Position numbers and translations under genes: made by a program. A DNA stretch of 64,000 nucleotides from Rothia similimucilaginosa. GTDB lineage: Bacteria > Actinomycetota > Actinomycetes > Actinomycetales > Micrococcaceae. This document shows, in pieces, positions 28,223-36,718 of this stretch (its first letter is position 1; every line of letters begins with the position of its first letter). The notes under the pieces are model-generated. The model was not told where the DNA came from. It did not search any database and saw only the letters and a program-made list of their open reading frames with translations. The stretch is from positions 1-64,000 of the forward strand of contig NZ_JAOVAM010000005.1 in NCBI RefSeq assembly GCF_029850875.1, read 5' to 3'.

Positions 28223-29932
28223 TTAGTTCTGCCAACCCACATTGACCCAGCGCTTGGGGTCGGCGTAGCTGGTTGCGAAGAGGGAAGGACCGTAGTTAGC
28301 CAGCTTCTCCTTCACAGCTGCGTAGCTGGGACCGTTGCCGTAGGGGAAGTAAATAGCAACCTTCTCCATGTGCTGCTTCTCAGCCTCAGCAGCCATCTTC
28401 AGCTGCTCATCATGGGATTCCTTCTCGTAAATGGACGCAATGAACTTATCCAGCTCGGGATCACCCACACCCTCGTTGATTTCGCTGGTGTAGAAGTACT
28501 GAACGCTGTCTGCGGGGTCAGCACCAATACCCCAACCGGAGAAGGCGCAGTCGTACTGCTTGGAGCCCATCACGGAGTTGAACTGGGACTGCGGCTGGTT
28601 ATCCTGCTCGAGCTTAATACCTGCCGCCTTGAGCTGCTGCTCAAGGTTCTGGAACTGAGCCAGGGAGGTTGCATCCGAACCGAAGTAGGTGATGGAGAAG
28701 CCTGCAGTCTTGCCGTCCTTGGCGTAGTAGTCGCCGGACTTGGAGTAGCCTGCTGCCTCCAGGATCTTTGCCGCAGCCTCGGCACCGGGGTTGGTGGGCA
28801 TAGCGTCCTGGTAGCCCTTCTGGAAAGGCATAGCAATCAGGGAGCCGGTCAGAGGCTCTTCCCAGTTGATCTGGCTGAACTTGACCTTAGCCAGCTGGGA
28901 GCGGTCAACCGCGGCGAAGACTGCACGGCGCAGGGCGGTGTCGGTCACGCGGGTCGGATTGAACTGCAGGTTGACGACACCGACACTCTGACCGGAGCGA
29001 ATCTGAACACCGGGCTGACCCTTGACAGCGTTGTAGGTTGCCAGGCCAGCAAAGCCGATACTGTCCAGCTCGCCATTCTTGAACGCTGCGCGCTCTGCTT
29101 CGTCGCCCATTTCGCGCCAGATAATGCGGTCCAGCAGAGGCTTCTCGCCCCACCACTTGTCGTTGGGCACGAGGGTGAGGGTCTTAGCCGAAGAGTTCCA
29201 CTCGCCAATCTTGAAGGGGCCGGACCAGTACTGATCCATGGGCTTGTTCACGAAGCCGTTGTTGAAGAGCTCCTTGTCGGTCAGTGCGGGGTGCAGACCG
29301 AGCAGGCCGAGGGTCTCAGCGGGGTACAGGGGCTTGGACATAACGATCTTGACGCGGGTCTTGTCGCCATCCACGGGGTCGATGGACGCCACCTGCTGCC
29401 AGAAGGGAGCTGCGATGACGTTGTAGCCGTCATCGGGGTTGCGGTAGACGGTCCACGCGGCGCGGATTGCCTCAATGTCAACGGGGGTGCCGTCGTTGAA
29501 GACAGCCTTAGAGTTGAGCTTGAAAGTGATGGTCTGCACGCCACCAACGGTCTCTGCCTTGTAGTCGCTGACATAGTCGTCGTTGAGGCTGTATTCGCCA
29601 GCAGGGCTCAGGGAGGTGAAGCCGATAGCGGAGGGAATGTTGCAGGCGCCACCGAATGCGGTGAGGTTCTCGGTGGTGTAGCCGCTCTGAGTCAGAATGT
29701 TGAAGTTCGGGCCGATTGCGGAGACGCTACCGCGGAAATCGCCACCCTGCTTGAGGGAGGAGCGGTCCTGCTTGTTGATTTCGAGGTTCTTGACGATTTC
29801 CTCGGTGCTTGAAGCAGCCTTACCGCTGATCTTCTTGTCAGAGCCACCACCGCATGCAGCGAGCAGGCCGACGGTACCCAGGGCAACGGTGCCGGTCAGC
29901 AGGGTACGGCGGTTAATACGTAGATGAGTCAT
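28223..29932 (-). CDS. Peptide-binding lipoprotein (SBP family 5), array copy 3
   Basis: 569-aa paralogue with the signal NRRTLLTG and lipobox LAACGGG. The start follows GAGGAGAACAC. Landmarks are FKLNSKAVFNDGTPVDIEAIR, DQYWSGPFKIGEW and KTLTLVPNDKWWGEKP. It shares the DRSSLKQGG mature N-terminus with copy 1, and both have YYAKDGKTAGF-like and DNQPQSQ segments, so 1 and 3 are probably the most recent pair. It has its own leader, including a GCGGGAGC-TTCGGC-GCTCCCGC hairpin at 30000-30021, and its own terminator. Confidence 0.93.
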   Translation of the reverse strand: MTHLRINRRTLLTGTVALGTVGLLAACGGGSDKKISGKAASSTEEIVKNLEINKQDRSSLKQGGDFRGSVSAIGPNFNILTQSGYTTENLTAFGGACNIPSAIGFTSLSPAGEYSLNDDYVSDYKAETVGGVQTITFKLNSKAVFNDGTPVDIEAIRAAWTVYRNPDDGYNVIAAPFWQQVASIDPVDGDKTRVKIVMSKPLYPAETLGLLGLHPALTDKELFNNGFVNKPMDQYWSGPFKIGEWNSSAKTLTLVPNDKWWGEKPLLDRIIWREMGDEAERAAFKNGELDSIGFAGLATYNAVKGQPGVQIRSGQSVGVVNLQFNPTRVTDTALRRAVFAAVDRSQLAKVKFSQINWEEPLTGSLIAMPFQKGYQDAMPTNPGAEAAAKILEAAGYSKSGDYYAKDGKTAGFSITYFGSDATSLAQFQNLEQQLKAAGIKLEQDNQPQSQFNSVMGSKQYDCAFSGWGIGADPADSVQYFYTSEINEGVGDPELDKFIASIYEKESHDEQLKMAAEAEKQHMEKVAIYFPYGNGPSYAAVKEKLANYGPSLFATSYADPKRWVNVGWQN

Positions 29933-30025
29933 GTGTTCTCCTCGTGCCGGAGGGCTCAGGTGCTATTCGATAAGCGCACCGTGTTGTGCGCCGTTTTTTG
30001 CGGGAGCGCCGAAGCTCCCGCCCAT

Positions 30026-30072
30026 CACCTTTGTGAGAGCCCCCACATATTTTGTAATTGAAACACAGTATA
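30026..30072 (-). promoter_or_regulatory. Promoter/leader block of peptide-binding gene 3
   Basis: On the minus strand TATACTGTG leads to ACAAAATATGTGG and then TCACAAAGGTG, matching the leader of copy 2. A GC-rich leader hairpin lies just downstream at 30000-30021. The remainder of 29933-30376 holds no gene I can support. Confidence 0.5.
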
Positions 30073-30312
30073 CCCCCAAAAGAAGCGACGCAGACCACAG
30101 TCCAGGCTCTGGAAGAACTATACACTGTCTAAAAGTCATAGATTCAGCATCTGAACCCGCATCATCACGCGGAAGCCGCGTGCAAAAACTAAAAAATGAA
30201 ATATTATGTCGCATTGGCGCGCGAGCGTGTCACATCCAATACTTTGAGAGTCATTACAGGGTAAAAGCATATCAACGGGTAGCTAAAGCACCCCTGCACC
30301 TTCCAAAAGAAA

Positions 30313-30365
30313 AAGCTCCCCCGCCCCTATACGACACTGCGAAAACGTATAGGGGCGGGGAGCTT
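30313..30365 (-). terminator. Terminator after peptide-binding gene 4
   Basis: AAGCTCCCCGCCCCTATACG pairs with CGTATAGGGGCGGGGGAGCTT (one bulged base) with a 12-nt loop; T-rich sequence follows on the minus strand. Confidence 0.9.
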
Positions 30366-30376
30366 AAAACTGCGGC

Positions 30377-32077
30377 TTATGCCATCCAGCCGACCGTAGA
30401 CCAGTCAGTACTCTTGAAGAGGAACGCACCGTAGTTAGCGAGCTTCGGGCGGCATGCCTTAAAGTCTGGACCATTGAGGAACGGGACGAAGAGGCAAACC
30501 TCGCTCATGTGCTTCTTCTCAATTTCGTTGCACTTCTCGGCGCGCTTAGCGTCGTCGAGAATGGTGACCATCTCGTCGACCATAGCGTCGATTTCGGGGG
30601 TGCCGACGCCGTTCCAGTTCTTGGAGTGGTAGAAGTACTCGGCAGCACTGGTCGGATCGGAGCCCACACCGAAGCCCGAAATGCTTACGTCGTACTCGCG
30701 GTTACCAACAACCTTCGAAAATTCGGACTGTGCACGCGAATCGAGTTCGAAGTTAATGCCGATTTCCTTCATGCTCTGAATGAAGGTCTGTGCCTGGCCC
30801 TTGGTGGTGGCGTCATCACCGAAGGTGGTCAGCTTCAGGGTGATGGTCTTGCCGTCCTTCGCGTAGAAGTCGCCAGACTTGGTGTAGCCTGCGTTCTCCA
30901 GGACCTTGCGTGCTTCCTCCGGGTTACGTGCCGGGTAGTTGTCACGGTAGTACTGGGAGGAACCCATCAGAAGCATCGAGCCGGGAACTTCTTCTTCGTA
31001 GGGCAGACCCTGGAAGCGAATCTTTGCCAGGGCACCACGGTCGATACCCAGGAAAATTGCCTTACGCACGGCAACATCAGTGATGTGCTGTGCATTCAGG
31101 TTCATGCCGCCAGCGAAGAGTCGGTGACCGCGGCGGATCTCGGAGTTCGCAACGTCCTTCATCTCATTGTAGGCGCTGAGGGTACGTGCTTCCACGACGT
31201 CCAGTTCGCCATTCTTGTAAGCGGCGCGAGCTGCAGCATCTGCCATTTCACGCACAACAATCCGGTCCAGCTTAGGCTTCTCACCCCACCACTTGTCGTT
31301 GGGCACAGCGGTAAAGGTCTTCTCGGAGGAGTTCCAGCCGTTGGGTGCCAGAGTGAAGGGGCCGCAACCGAGCTCGGGGTGGGGATTGTCCACGAAGCCT
31401 TCATTGAAGAGGTTTACGTCAAGCATTGCCGGGTGCAGGATTCCGCCGAAGAGCAGACCCTTGAGGGGGTTGTGTGCAGTCTTGAAGACAACGCGTGCGT
31501 GGTAGCGGTCGCCGTCGATAGCTTCAACACTTTCGATGAACTCGTAGATACCTGCTGCAGCAATCTTATATTCACCCTCGGGGTCACGCTGAATCTGCCA
31601 AGTTGCCTTGAGAGCCTCAATGTCGATGGGGGTGCCATCATTGAAGACTGCCTTGGGGTTCAGGCGAACCTCTGCGGTAATCTTGCCATCTACTTCCTTA
31701 GCTTCGAAGCCGAGGCAGTAGTTGGGGTCGATCTCATCTTCACCCTTGTAGGTGCTGCGCCAGATGCCGGCGCTGGCGATAACACCCATGGTTTCGGAGA
31801 CGGAGGTGCTGGAGCCGTTCTGGGAGAAGCGGTTGAAATCCGGACCCAGGGAGTAGGTGCTCAGGTTCAGGGTACCGCCCTGCTTGAGCTTCGAGGGGTC
31901 CTGCTCGTTAATTTCGTAGAGCGGGGTTTCGCTTGCCTTGTGCTCGGTCTTGGAGGATGAGGAGCCACAAGCGCTCAGTACGCCGGCAGCAGCGACGGCG
32001 GTTGCGCCGCCAAACAGTACGCGGCGGCTCATGATCGGATTGAATCCGGAGAGGGAGGGGATGGGGTGGGGGCTCAT
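30377..32077 (-). CDS. Peptide-binding lipoprotein (SBP family 5), array copy 4
   Basis: 566-aa paralogue. ATG 32077 is chosen for its AAGGAG site; an in-frame upstream start would add 36 residues without sense. The signal is MSRRVLFGG followed by the lipobox LSACGS. Landmarks are RLNPKAVFNDGTPIDIEALK, a PFTLAPNGWNSSEKTF version of the usual PFKIGEWNSS block, and NDKWWGEKP. It belongs with copies 5 and 6 in lacking the DQYWAGPFKIGEW form. Its leader contains TACACT and AAATGTGG. Confidence 0.93.
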   Translation of the reverse strand: MSPHPIPSLSGFNPIMSRRVLFGGATAVAAAGVLSACGSSSSKTEHKASETPLYEINEQDPSKLKQGGTLNLSTYSLGPDFNRFSQNGSSTSVSETMGVIASAGIWRSTYKGEDEIDPNYCLGFEAKEVDGKITAEVRLNPKAVFNDGTPIDIEALKATWQIQRDPEGEYKIAAAGIYEFIESVEAIDGDRYHARVVFKTAHNPLKGLLFGGILHPAMLDVNLFNEGFVDNPHPELGCGPFTLAPNGWNSSEKTFTAVPNDKWWGEKPKLDRIVVREMADAAARAAYKNGELDVVEARTLSAYNEMKDVANSEIRRGHRLFAGGMNLNAQHITDVAVRKAIFLGIDRGALAKIRFQGLPYEEEVPGSMLLMGSSQYYRDNYPARNPEEARKVLENAGYTKSGDFYAKDGKTITLKLTTFGDDATTKGQAQTFIQSMKEIGINFELDSRAQSEFSKVVGNREYDVSISGFGVGSDPTSAAEYFYHSKNWNGVGTPEIDAMVDEMVTILDDAKRAEKCNEIEKKHMSEVCLFVPFLNGPDFKACRPKLANYGAFLFKSTDWSTVGWMA

Positions 32078-32247
32078 GATGGGCTCCTTGTGGGTGTAGA
32101 CTGCGCTAATGCAGTGTTTGCAGTGTAAAGTGGGTGGCTCGTATGCTCTGGCGGCGGGGTTTCCGCTTACAGGAGCGCCTGCCATCTGCGGTGATGGGCG
32201 GGCAGGTCATGCCATGGAAAATAATGTGACCTAAATCTATGTTTTAA

Positions 32248-32274
32248 GCCACATTTAATATTTTTAGTAGTGTA
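32248..32274 (-). promoter_or_regulatory. Promoter-like block of peptide-binding gene 4
   Basis: On the minus strand TACACT is followed, after AT-rich DNA, by AAATGTGGC, echoing the blocks before copies 1-3. The rest of 32078-32434 is a long AT-rich leader with no visible gene. Confidence 0.4.
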
Positions 32275-32434
32275 CACCACACACGTCACTACAAGTGTGC
32301 ACCACGATAAATATTTCTTAATTATTACGACAGAACCTAAATCCACCTCACCAAAACCCCACCACCCGTCGCGCCGCACGCCCTCCCCCGCCACCCAAAA
32401 TCCCGCCTCCCAAAATGACTAACGGGCACAGCAA

Positions 32435-32470
32435 AGCGGGTCGAACGCGCACATACGCATTCGACCCGCT
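32435..32470 (-). terminator. Terminator after peptide-binding gene 5
   Basis: AGCGGGTCGAA pairs perfectly with TTCGACCCGCT across a 14-nt loop, 18 bp after the stop of copy 5; TTTGC follows on the minus strand. Confidence 0.85.
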
Positions 32471-32487
32471 CACAAGACAGGCTCCTT

Positions 32488-34218
32488 TTAGGAGTTCATC
32501 CAACCCACAGCAGCCCAGTCCATCGACTTATACAGGCGCGGACCGTAGTTAGCCAGGTTCTTCTTGACCATTACAAAGTCCGGACCATTGGTGATGGTGC
32601 TCAGGAAAGCGAACTCAGCCATGTGCTTCTTCTCAATCTCATTGCAGGCAAGGTTACGCTCCTTGTCGTCCTCAATGAGAGTCATAGCATCAATGAGGGC
32701 GTCAATTTCCGCGCTACCGATACCCTCGTTGTTCTCGGAGTAGTAGAACTGCTTGGTACCCTCGGTTGCATCAGCAGAGACCGAGTAACCACTGAAGGAA
32801 ATATCATAGTCCCAGTTGCCCAGAATGGTGGCGAACTCACTATCAGCGTGCTGATCAATCCGGATCTTGATGCCAACATCCTTCATCTGCTGAGTGAAGG
32901 TCTGAGCCTTACCCTTAGTGGTCGGATCGTCACCGAAGACCACCACTGCGCAGCCAGCCTTCATGCCGTCCTTCTCGTAGTACTCGCCGTTCTTGGTGTA
33001 GCCGGCAGCCTCCAGAATCTTCTGCGCCTCCGAAACACTGTTATTCGGGGTCGGGTAGTTGTCCTGGTAGTAGGGCGAGAACGGCATGTGAATCATCGAG
33101 CCGGGAATCGATTCTTCATAAGGCAAGCCCTGGAACTGAATCTTTGCGAGTGCTTCACGGTTGGTACCGACGAAGATCGCCTTACGCAAGGCAGCATCCT
33201 TGACGCGGCGGGGATTGATATCCAGACCACCGGCGTAGAGGCGGGTGCCCTTACGCAGTTCGGTACCCGCAATGTTTTTCACCTCAGCATAGGTGGAGGA
33301 GGTGCTTGCACCGATAGCGTCAATTTCATCGTTCTTGAACGCGGCACGTGCAGCGCTGGACTCCATCTGGGTAAAGACAATCTTGTCCAGCAGGGGCTTG
33401 GTGCCCCACCACTTGTCGTTGGGTACAATGCTGAAGGTCTTTGCGGTGGAGTCCCAGCCCTTATCCGCCAGGGTGAAGGGGCCAGCCCAGTACTCGGGGT
33501 GGGGCGCATCCACGAAGCCGTTGTTGAAGAGCTCGACGTCTTCCAGTGCGGGGTGCAGAATCTCAGAGAAGAGGCTCTGCAGCGGGTAGAAGGGCTTGGA
33601 GAAGGTGACGGTTGCACTGTAGTCGTCTTCGCCCTTTTCTACGGATTCAACGAATTCGTAGATGCCGCTGGAGACAATGTTGTAGCCGTTATCCAGACTC
33701 TTGAAGATGTTCCAGGTGGACTGGAGCGCCTTGTAGGTGATGGGGGTGCCATCGTTGAAGACAGCCTTGGGGTTGAGCTTGACGGCAACCTGAACCTTGT
33801 CGCCCTTCTTGCTGTGCTCGAAGGAGACAGCGAAGTCGGTGTTCAGCTTGTAGGTGCCATTAAAGTCGAGGTTCCACATGCCAGCCTGACTGATGGTGCT
33901 CATAACGTTGACGTTATCGCTGGTGTTACCGCTCTGGGTGTAGAAGTTGAAGTTCGGACCGATGGATCCGGCGGGCAGGCGCAGGATGCCGCCCTTCTTC
34001 AGGCTGTTCACATCCTGAGCGTTGATGTTGTAGAGGTCTTCGATATTGGCACCGGCGCCGGCTGCCTTGGTCTTTTCGGAGCTTGCGCTGCCGTTGCCGC
34101 AGGCGCTGAGCAGACCTACAGCTCCCAGAGCCGCGGTGCCGCCAATGAGGGCGCGGCGGCTGAAGCTGTTCTTGGTCGCTTCGTGGCTACTCGCGGTGTA
34201 TGCGGTGTTGGCGGTCAT
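32488..34218 (-). CDS. Peptide-binding lipoprotein (SBP family 5), array copy 5
   Basis: 576-aa paralogue. The signal is FSRRALIGG followed by the lipobox LSACGNG, after an N-terminal extension of about 20 residues. AAGGAAACC is the ribosome site. Landmarks are KLNPKAVFNDGTPITYKALQ, EYWAGPFTLADKGWDSTAKTF and NDKWWGTKP. It is closest to copies 4 and 6 (HMPFSPYYQDNYPTPNN here, HMPFSEYYQDTYPTPNN in copy 6). Confidence 0.93.
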   Translation of the reverse strand: MTANTAYTASSHEATKNSFSRRALIGGTAALGAVGLLSACGNGSASSEKTKAAGAGANIEDLYNINAQDVNSLKKGGILRLPAGSIGPNFNFYTQSGNTSDNVNVMSTISQAGMWNLDFNGTYKLNTDFAVSFEHSKKGDKVQVAVKLNPKAVFNDGTPITYKALQSTWNIFKSLDNGYNIVSSGIYEFVESVEKGEDDYSATVTFSKPFYPLQSLFSEILHPALEDVELFNNGFVDAPHPEYWAGPFTLADKGWDSTAKTFSIVPNDKWWGTKPLLDKIVFTQMESSAARAAFKNDEIDAIGASTSSTYAEVKNIAGTELRKGTRLYAGGLDINPRRVKDAALRKAIFVGTNREALAKIQFQGLPYEESIPGSMIHMPFSPYYQDNYPTPNNSVSEAQKILEAAGYTKNGEYYEKDGMKAGCAVVVFGDDPTTKGKAQTFTQQMKDVGIKIRIDQHADSEFATILGNWDYDISFSGYSVSADATEGTKQFYYSENNEGIGSAEIDALIDAMTLIEDDKERNLACNEIEKKHMAEFAFLSTITNGPDFVMVKKNLANYGPRLYKSMDWAAVGWMNS

Positions 34219-34453
34219 GGGAGTGGTTTCCTTCTGTCTTGTGCGGGCGAGTGTATCCTGTATTCCCGAAGTAATGATTATTTATGCAGAGCACTGCATA
34301 ACTTTGTATGACTTCACTGTAGCGCACCTCGAGAGTGGAAGCCAAGCATTTTTCACAATATTTCTTAATATTTATCGTGTTTTTTGAATATTCATACTAT
34401 GAATACCCTGTTTTTACACGAATTTTTCGGTTTTACACCGGATAGCTATACCG

Positions 34454-34462
34454 CCCCCCCCC
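34454..34462. repeat. Nine-base C tract upstream of peptide-binding gene 5
   Basis: An uninterrupted run of nine C in the leader between copy 6's terminator and copy 5, 236 bp before the copy 5 start. Such runs can change length by slippage. Confidence 0.8.
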
Positions 34463-34508
34463 GCATCGGTACACAAAAACACCCAAAGCGCTTCCTCCAG
34501 ATATGCAA

Positions 34509-34543
34509 AAAGTGTCCACCCGGATGATCCGGGTGGACACTTT
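34509..34543 (-). terminator. Terminator after peptide-binding gene 6
   Basis: AGTGTCCACCCGG pairs perfectly with CCGGGTGGACACT over a 5-nt loop, with A and T runs on both sides. Confidence 0.93.
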
Positions 34544-34587
34544 CAATAGCTCTAGGCTATTCACCTAGCAGGTGAAGGGATGAGGAC

Positions 34588-36288
34588 TTACTTAGCCCAA
34601 CCAACCTTCTCCCAGTGAATGCCGGTGCCCTGGAAGAGGGACACGCCGTAGTTGCGCAGACCCTTCTTCACGAACTTGTACTCGGGGCCGTTGATGAGCG
34701 GAATCAGCACTGCAAACTCAGCAAGGTGCTTCTTCTCGATCTCGTTGCAAGCCTGGTTGCGTTCCTTGTCGTCAGCAATGAGCTTCATCTTTGCGATCAT
34801 CTCATTGATCTCGTCGGAACCAGCTTCCTCAGGCTTACGGCGCATGTAGAACTGCTCGGTAGCCTCGGTAGCATCCGGGGAGTTCGGAGCGAAACCGGAG
34901 GAGGTTGCGTCGTAGTCCTTGGAGGTCATGGTCTTGTTGAACTCGCTAGCAGCACGGGAGTCGAGCTCAGCATTAATGCCTACGGACTTCAGCTGCTGAA
35001 CCAGGGTCTGACCGACGGCCTTGGCGGTGGGGTCCTCACCGAAGATGGAGAACTTGAAGGCCGCCTGCTTACCGTCCTTCTCGTAGAACTCACCGTTCTT
35101 GGTGTAGCCTGCCTCTTCCAGAATCTTGGATGCTGCGGCGGCATCGTTGTTCGGGGTCGGGTAGGTGTCCTGGTAGTACTCGCTGAAGGGCATGTGAATC
35201 ATCGAGTTGGGAAGCTTCTCTTCGTAATCCATACCCTGGAAACGAACCTTGGCGAGAGCCTCACGGTTCAGACCAGTAACCACAGCGCGACGCAGAGCAA
35301 CATCCTGCATGCGGGCGGGATTCATGGTCACGCCACCGGAGAACAGGCGAGCGCCTCGGCGAATCTCGATGTTAGCAACGTCCTTGAGCTCCTTGTATGC
35401 GGAAGCGGTGATAGCACCAATCGCGTCAAGCTCATCGTTCTTGAACGCTGCACGCTCAGCAGTGGGATCCATCTGACGGAAGACAATGCGCTCCAGAACG
35501 GGCTTCTCGCCCCACCACTTCTCGTTGCGGGTCAGAGTCAGGGTCTTCTCGGTCGAGTTCCAACCACCTTCAGCAATGGTGAAGGGGCCAACCCAGTACT
35601 CGGGGTGCGGCTTGTCAACGAAGCCTTCGTTGAAGAGGTTCTTATCTAGCAGAGCCGGGTGCACAATGCCAGCGAAGAGGGTATTCAGCGGGTAGTAAGG
35701 TGCGGAGAAAGTTACCTTCACCTTGAAGTCATCACCGTCGCGCTCCACGGAAGCAATGCTGCTGTAGATGCCGCTGCTTCCGACCTTGTAGTCACCATCG
35801 GTGCTCTTGAGGATGTTCCAGGTAGCCTGCAGAGCCTTGTAGTCGATGGGGGTACCATCGTTGAACTTAGCCTGGGGGTTCAGCTCAATGGAGACGACGG
35901 GCAGACCGTTTTCTTCGGCGACATCGAAGCTCTTCGCAAACTCGGGAGCCAAAGTGCGCTTACCCATGGGGTCACCCTGCCACAGGCCTGCGTAAGCCAC
36001 GGGGCTCATAGCGGTCTGGGTGTACAGGGAGTTGCCATCCGCGCTGAAAAGGTTGAAGTCCGGACCAATACCCGGAATAGCCAGGCGCAGAGTGCCGCCA
36101 TCCTTCAGCTCAGAAACAGCGGCCTCAGCAAGGTCATAAAGCTCCTTAGTATCGGTGCCCACGGTTGCACCCTTGGTGGTTGCCTTGGAGTTCTTGGACG
36201 AGCCGCACGCAGCCAGTACGCCCACGGTACCCAGTGCTGCAGCGCCACCGAGAACGGTACGACGGTTCAGGATGAAATTCTTCTCCAT
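34588..36288 (-). CDS. Peptide-binding lipoprotein (SBP family 5), array copy 6
   Basis: 566-aa paralogue, the first of the six after the oppBCDF operon. The signal is NRRTVLGG followed by the lipobox LAACGS; GAGGAC is the ribosome site. Landmarks are ELNPQAKFNDGTPIDYKALQ, EYWVGPFTIAEGGWNSTEKTL and NEKWWGEKP. About 360 bp separate it from the oppDF terminator, so it is not simply co-transcribed with the permease genes. A TATGAATATT word about 200 bp upstream is shared with the leader of copy 5. Confidence 0.93.
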   Translation of the reverse strand: MEKNFILNRRTVLGGAAALGTVGVLAACGSSKNSKATTKGATVGTDTKELYDLAEAAVSELKDGGTLRLAIPGIGPDFNLFSADGNSLYTQTAMSPVAYAGLWQGDPMGKRTLAPEFAKSFDVAEENGLPVVSIELNPQAKFNDGTPIDYKALQATWNILKSTDGDYKVGSSGIYSSIASVERDGDDFKVKVTFSAPYYPLNTLFAGIVHPALLDKNLFNEGFVDKPHPEYWVGPFTIAEGGWNSTEKTLTLTRNEKWWGEKPVLERIVFRQMDPTAERAAFKNDELDAIGAITASAYKELKDVANIEIRRGARLFSGGVTMNPARMQDVALRRAVVTGLNREALAKVRFQGMDYEEKLPNSMIHMPFSEYYQDTYPTPNNDAAAASKILEEAGYTKNGEFYEKDGKQAAFKFSIFGEDPTAKAVGQTLVQQLKSVGINAELDSRAASEFNKTMTSKDYDATSSGFAPNSPDATEATEQFYMRRKPEEAGSDEINEMIAKMKLIADDKERNQACNEIEKKHLAEFAVLIPLINGPEYKFVKKGLRNYGVSLFQGTGIHWEKVGWAK

Positions 36289-36649
36289 GAGAGTGTCCTC
36301 TTATACGTTTGACCCTCAATAATCCTGCAGGAAAGCGTCAAGGGTTCCCTGCTCATGCGCCGCAATAGGCTGCGGTGAGCGGTGAATTAGTGCCGGTCTA
36401 TGAATGTGTTCCTTGAGGTACGCCCCTAGCGGCGCACCCACAGGCTTAATTATGGCTTACCTGCGGTATAGAAGCTCGCCTATAAATATTCATATCTTGA
36501 ATGGTGAGAAAGGTTACGCCTAGTCAGTGCAGTTTTTCCTGTTTTCTTGCTGGTTTCAGTGCCAAGCGCCACATTCTGAGGCTCCCGCCGTCTCACCAGG
36601 TGACAATCTCAAGCTGCACGCGCCTCACCAGTACCGGGCATTAAAAAAC

Positions 36650-36686
36650 CCGAGGGGCGAATATTCAATGAATATTCGCCCCTCGG
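36650..36686 (-). terminator. Terminator after oppB-oppC-oppDF
   Basis: CCGAGGGGCGAATATTC pairs with GAATATTCGCCCCTCGG over an AAT loop (with further AT pairing); TTTTTTAATG follows on the minus strand. The rest of 36289-36649 is AT-rich leader of copy 6 with no visible gene. Confidence 0.93.
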
Positions 36687-36718
36687 CACACATGCGACTT
36701 ATTCAGCCGACTCTAGAG

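Noticed and set aside
24232-36288. Six tandem paralogues as an assembly duplication artefact
   Set aside because: The copies differ throughout in protein sequence, leaders and terminators, so they are genuine diverged genes.
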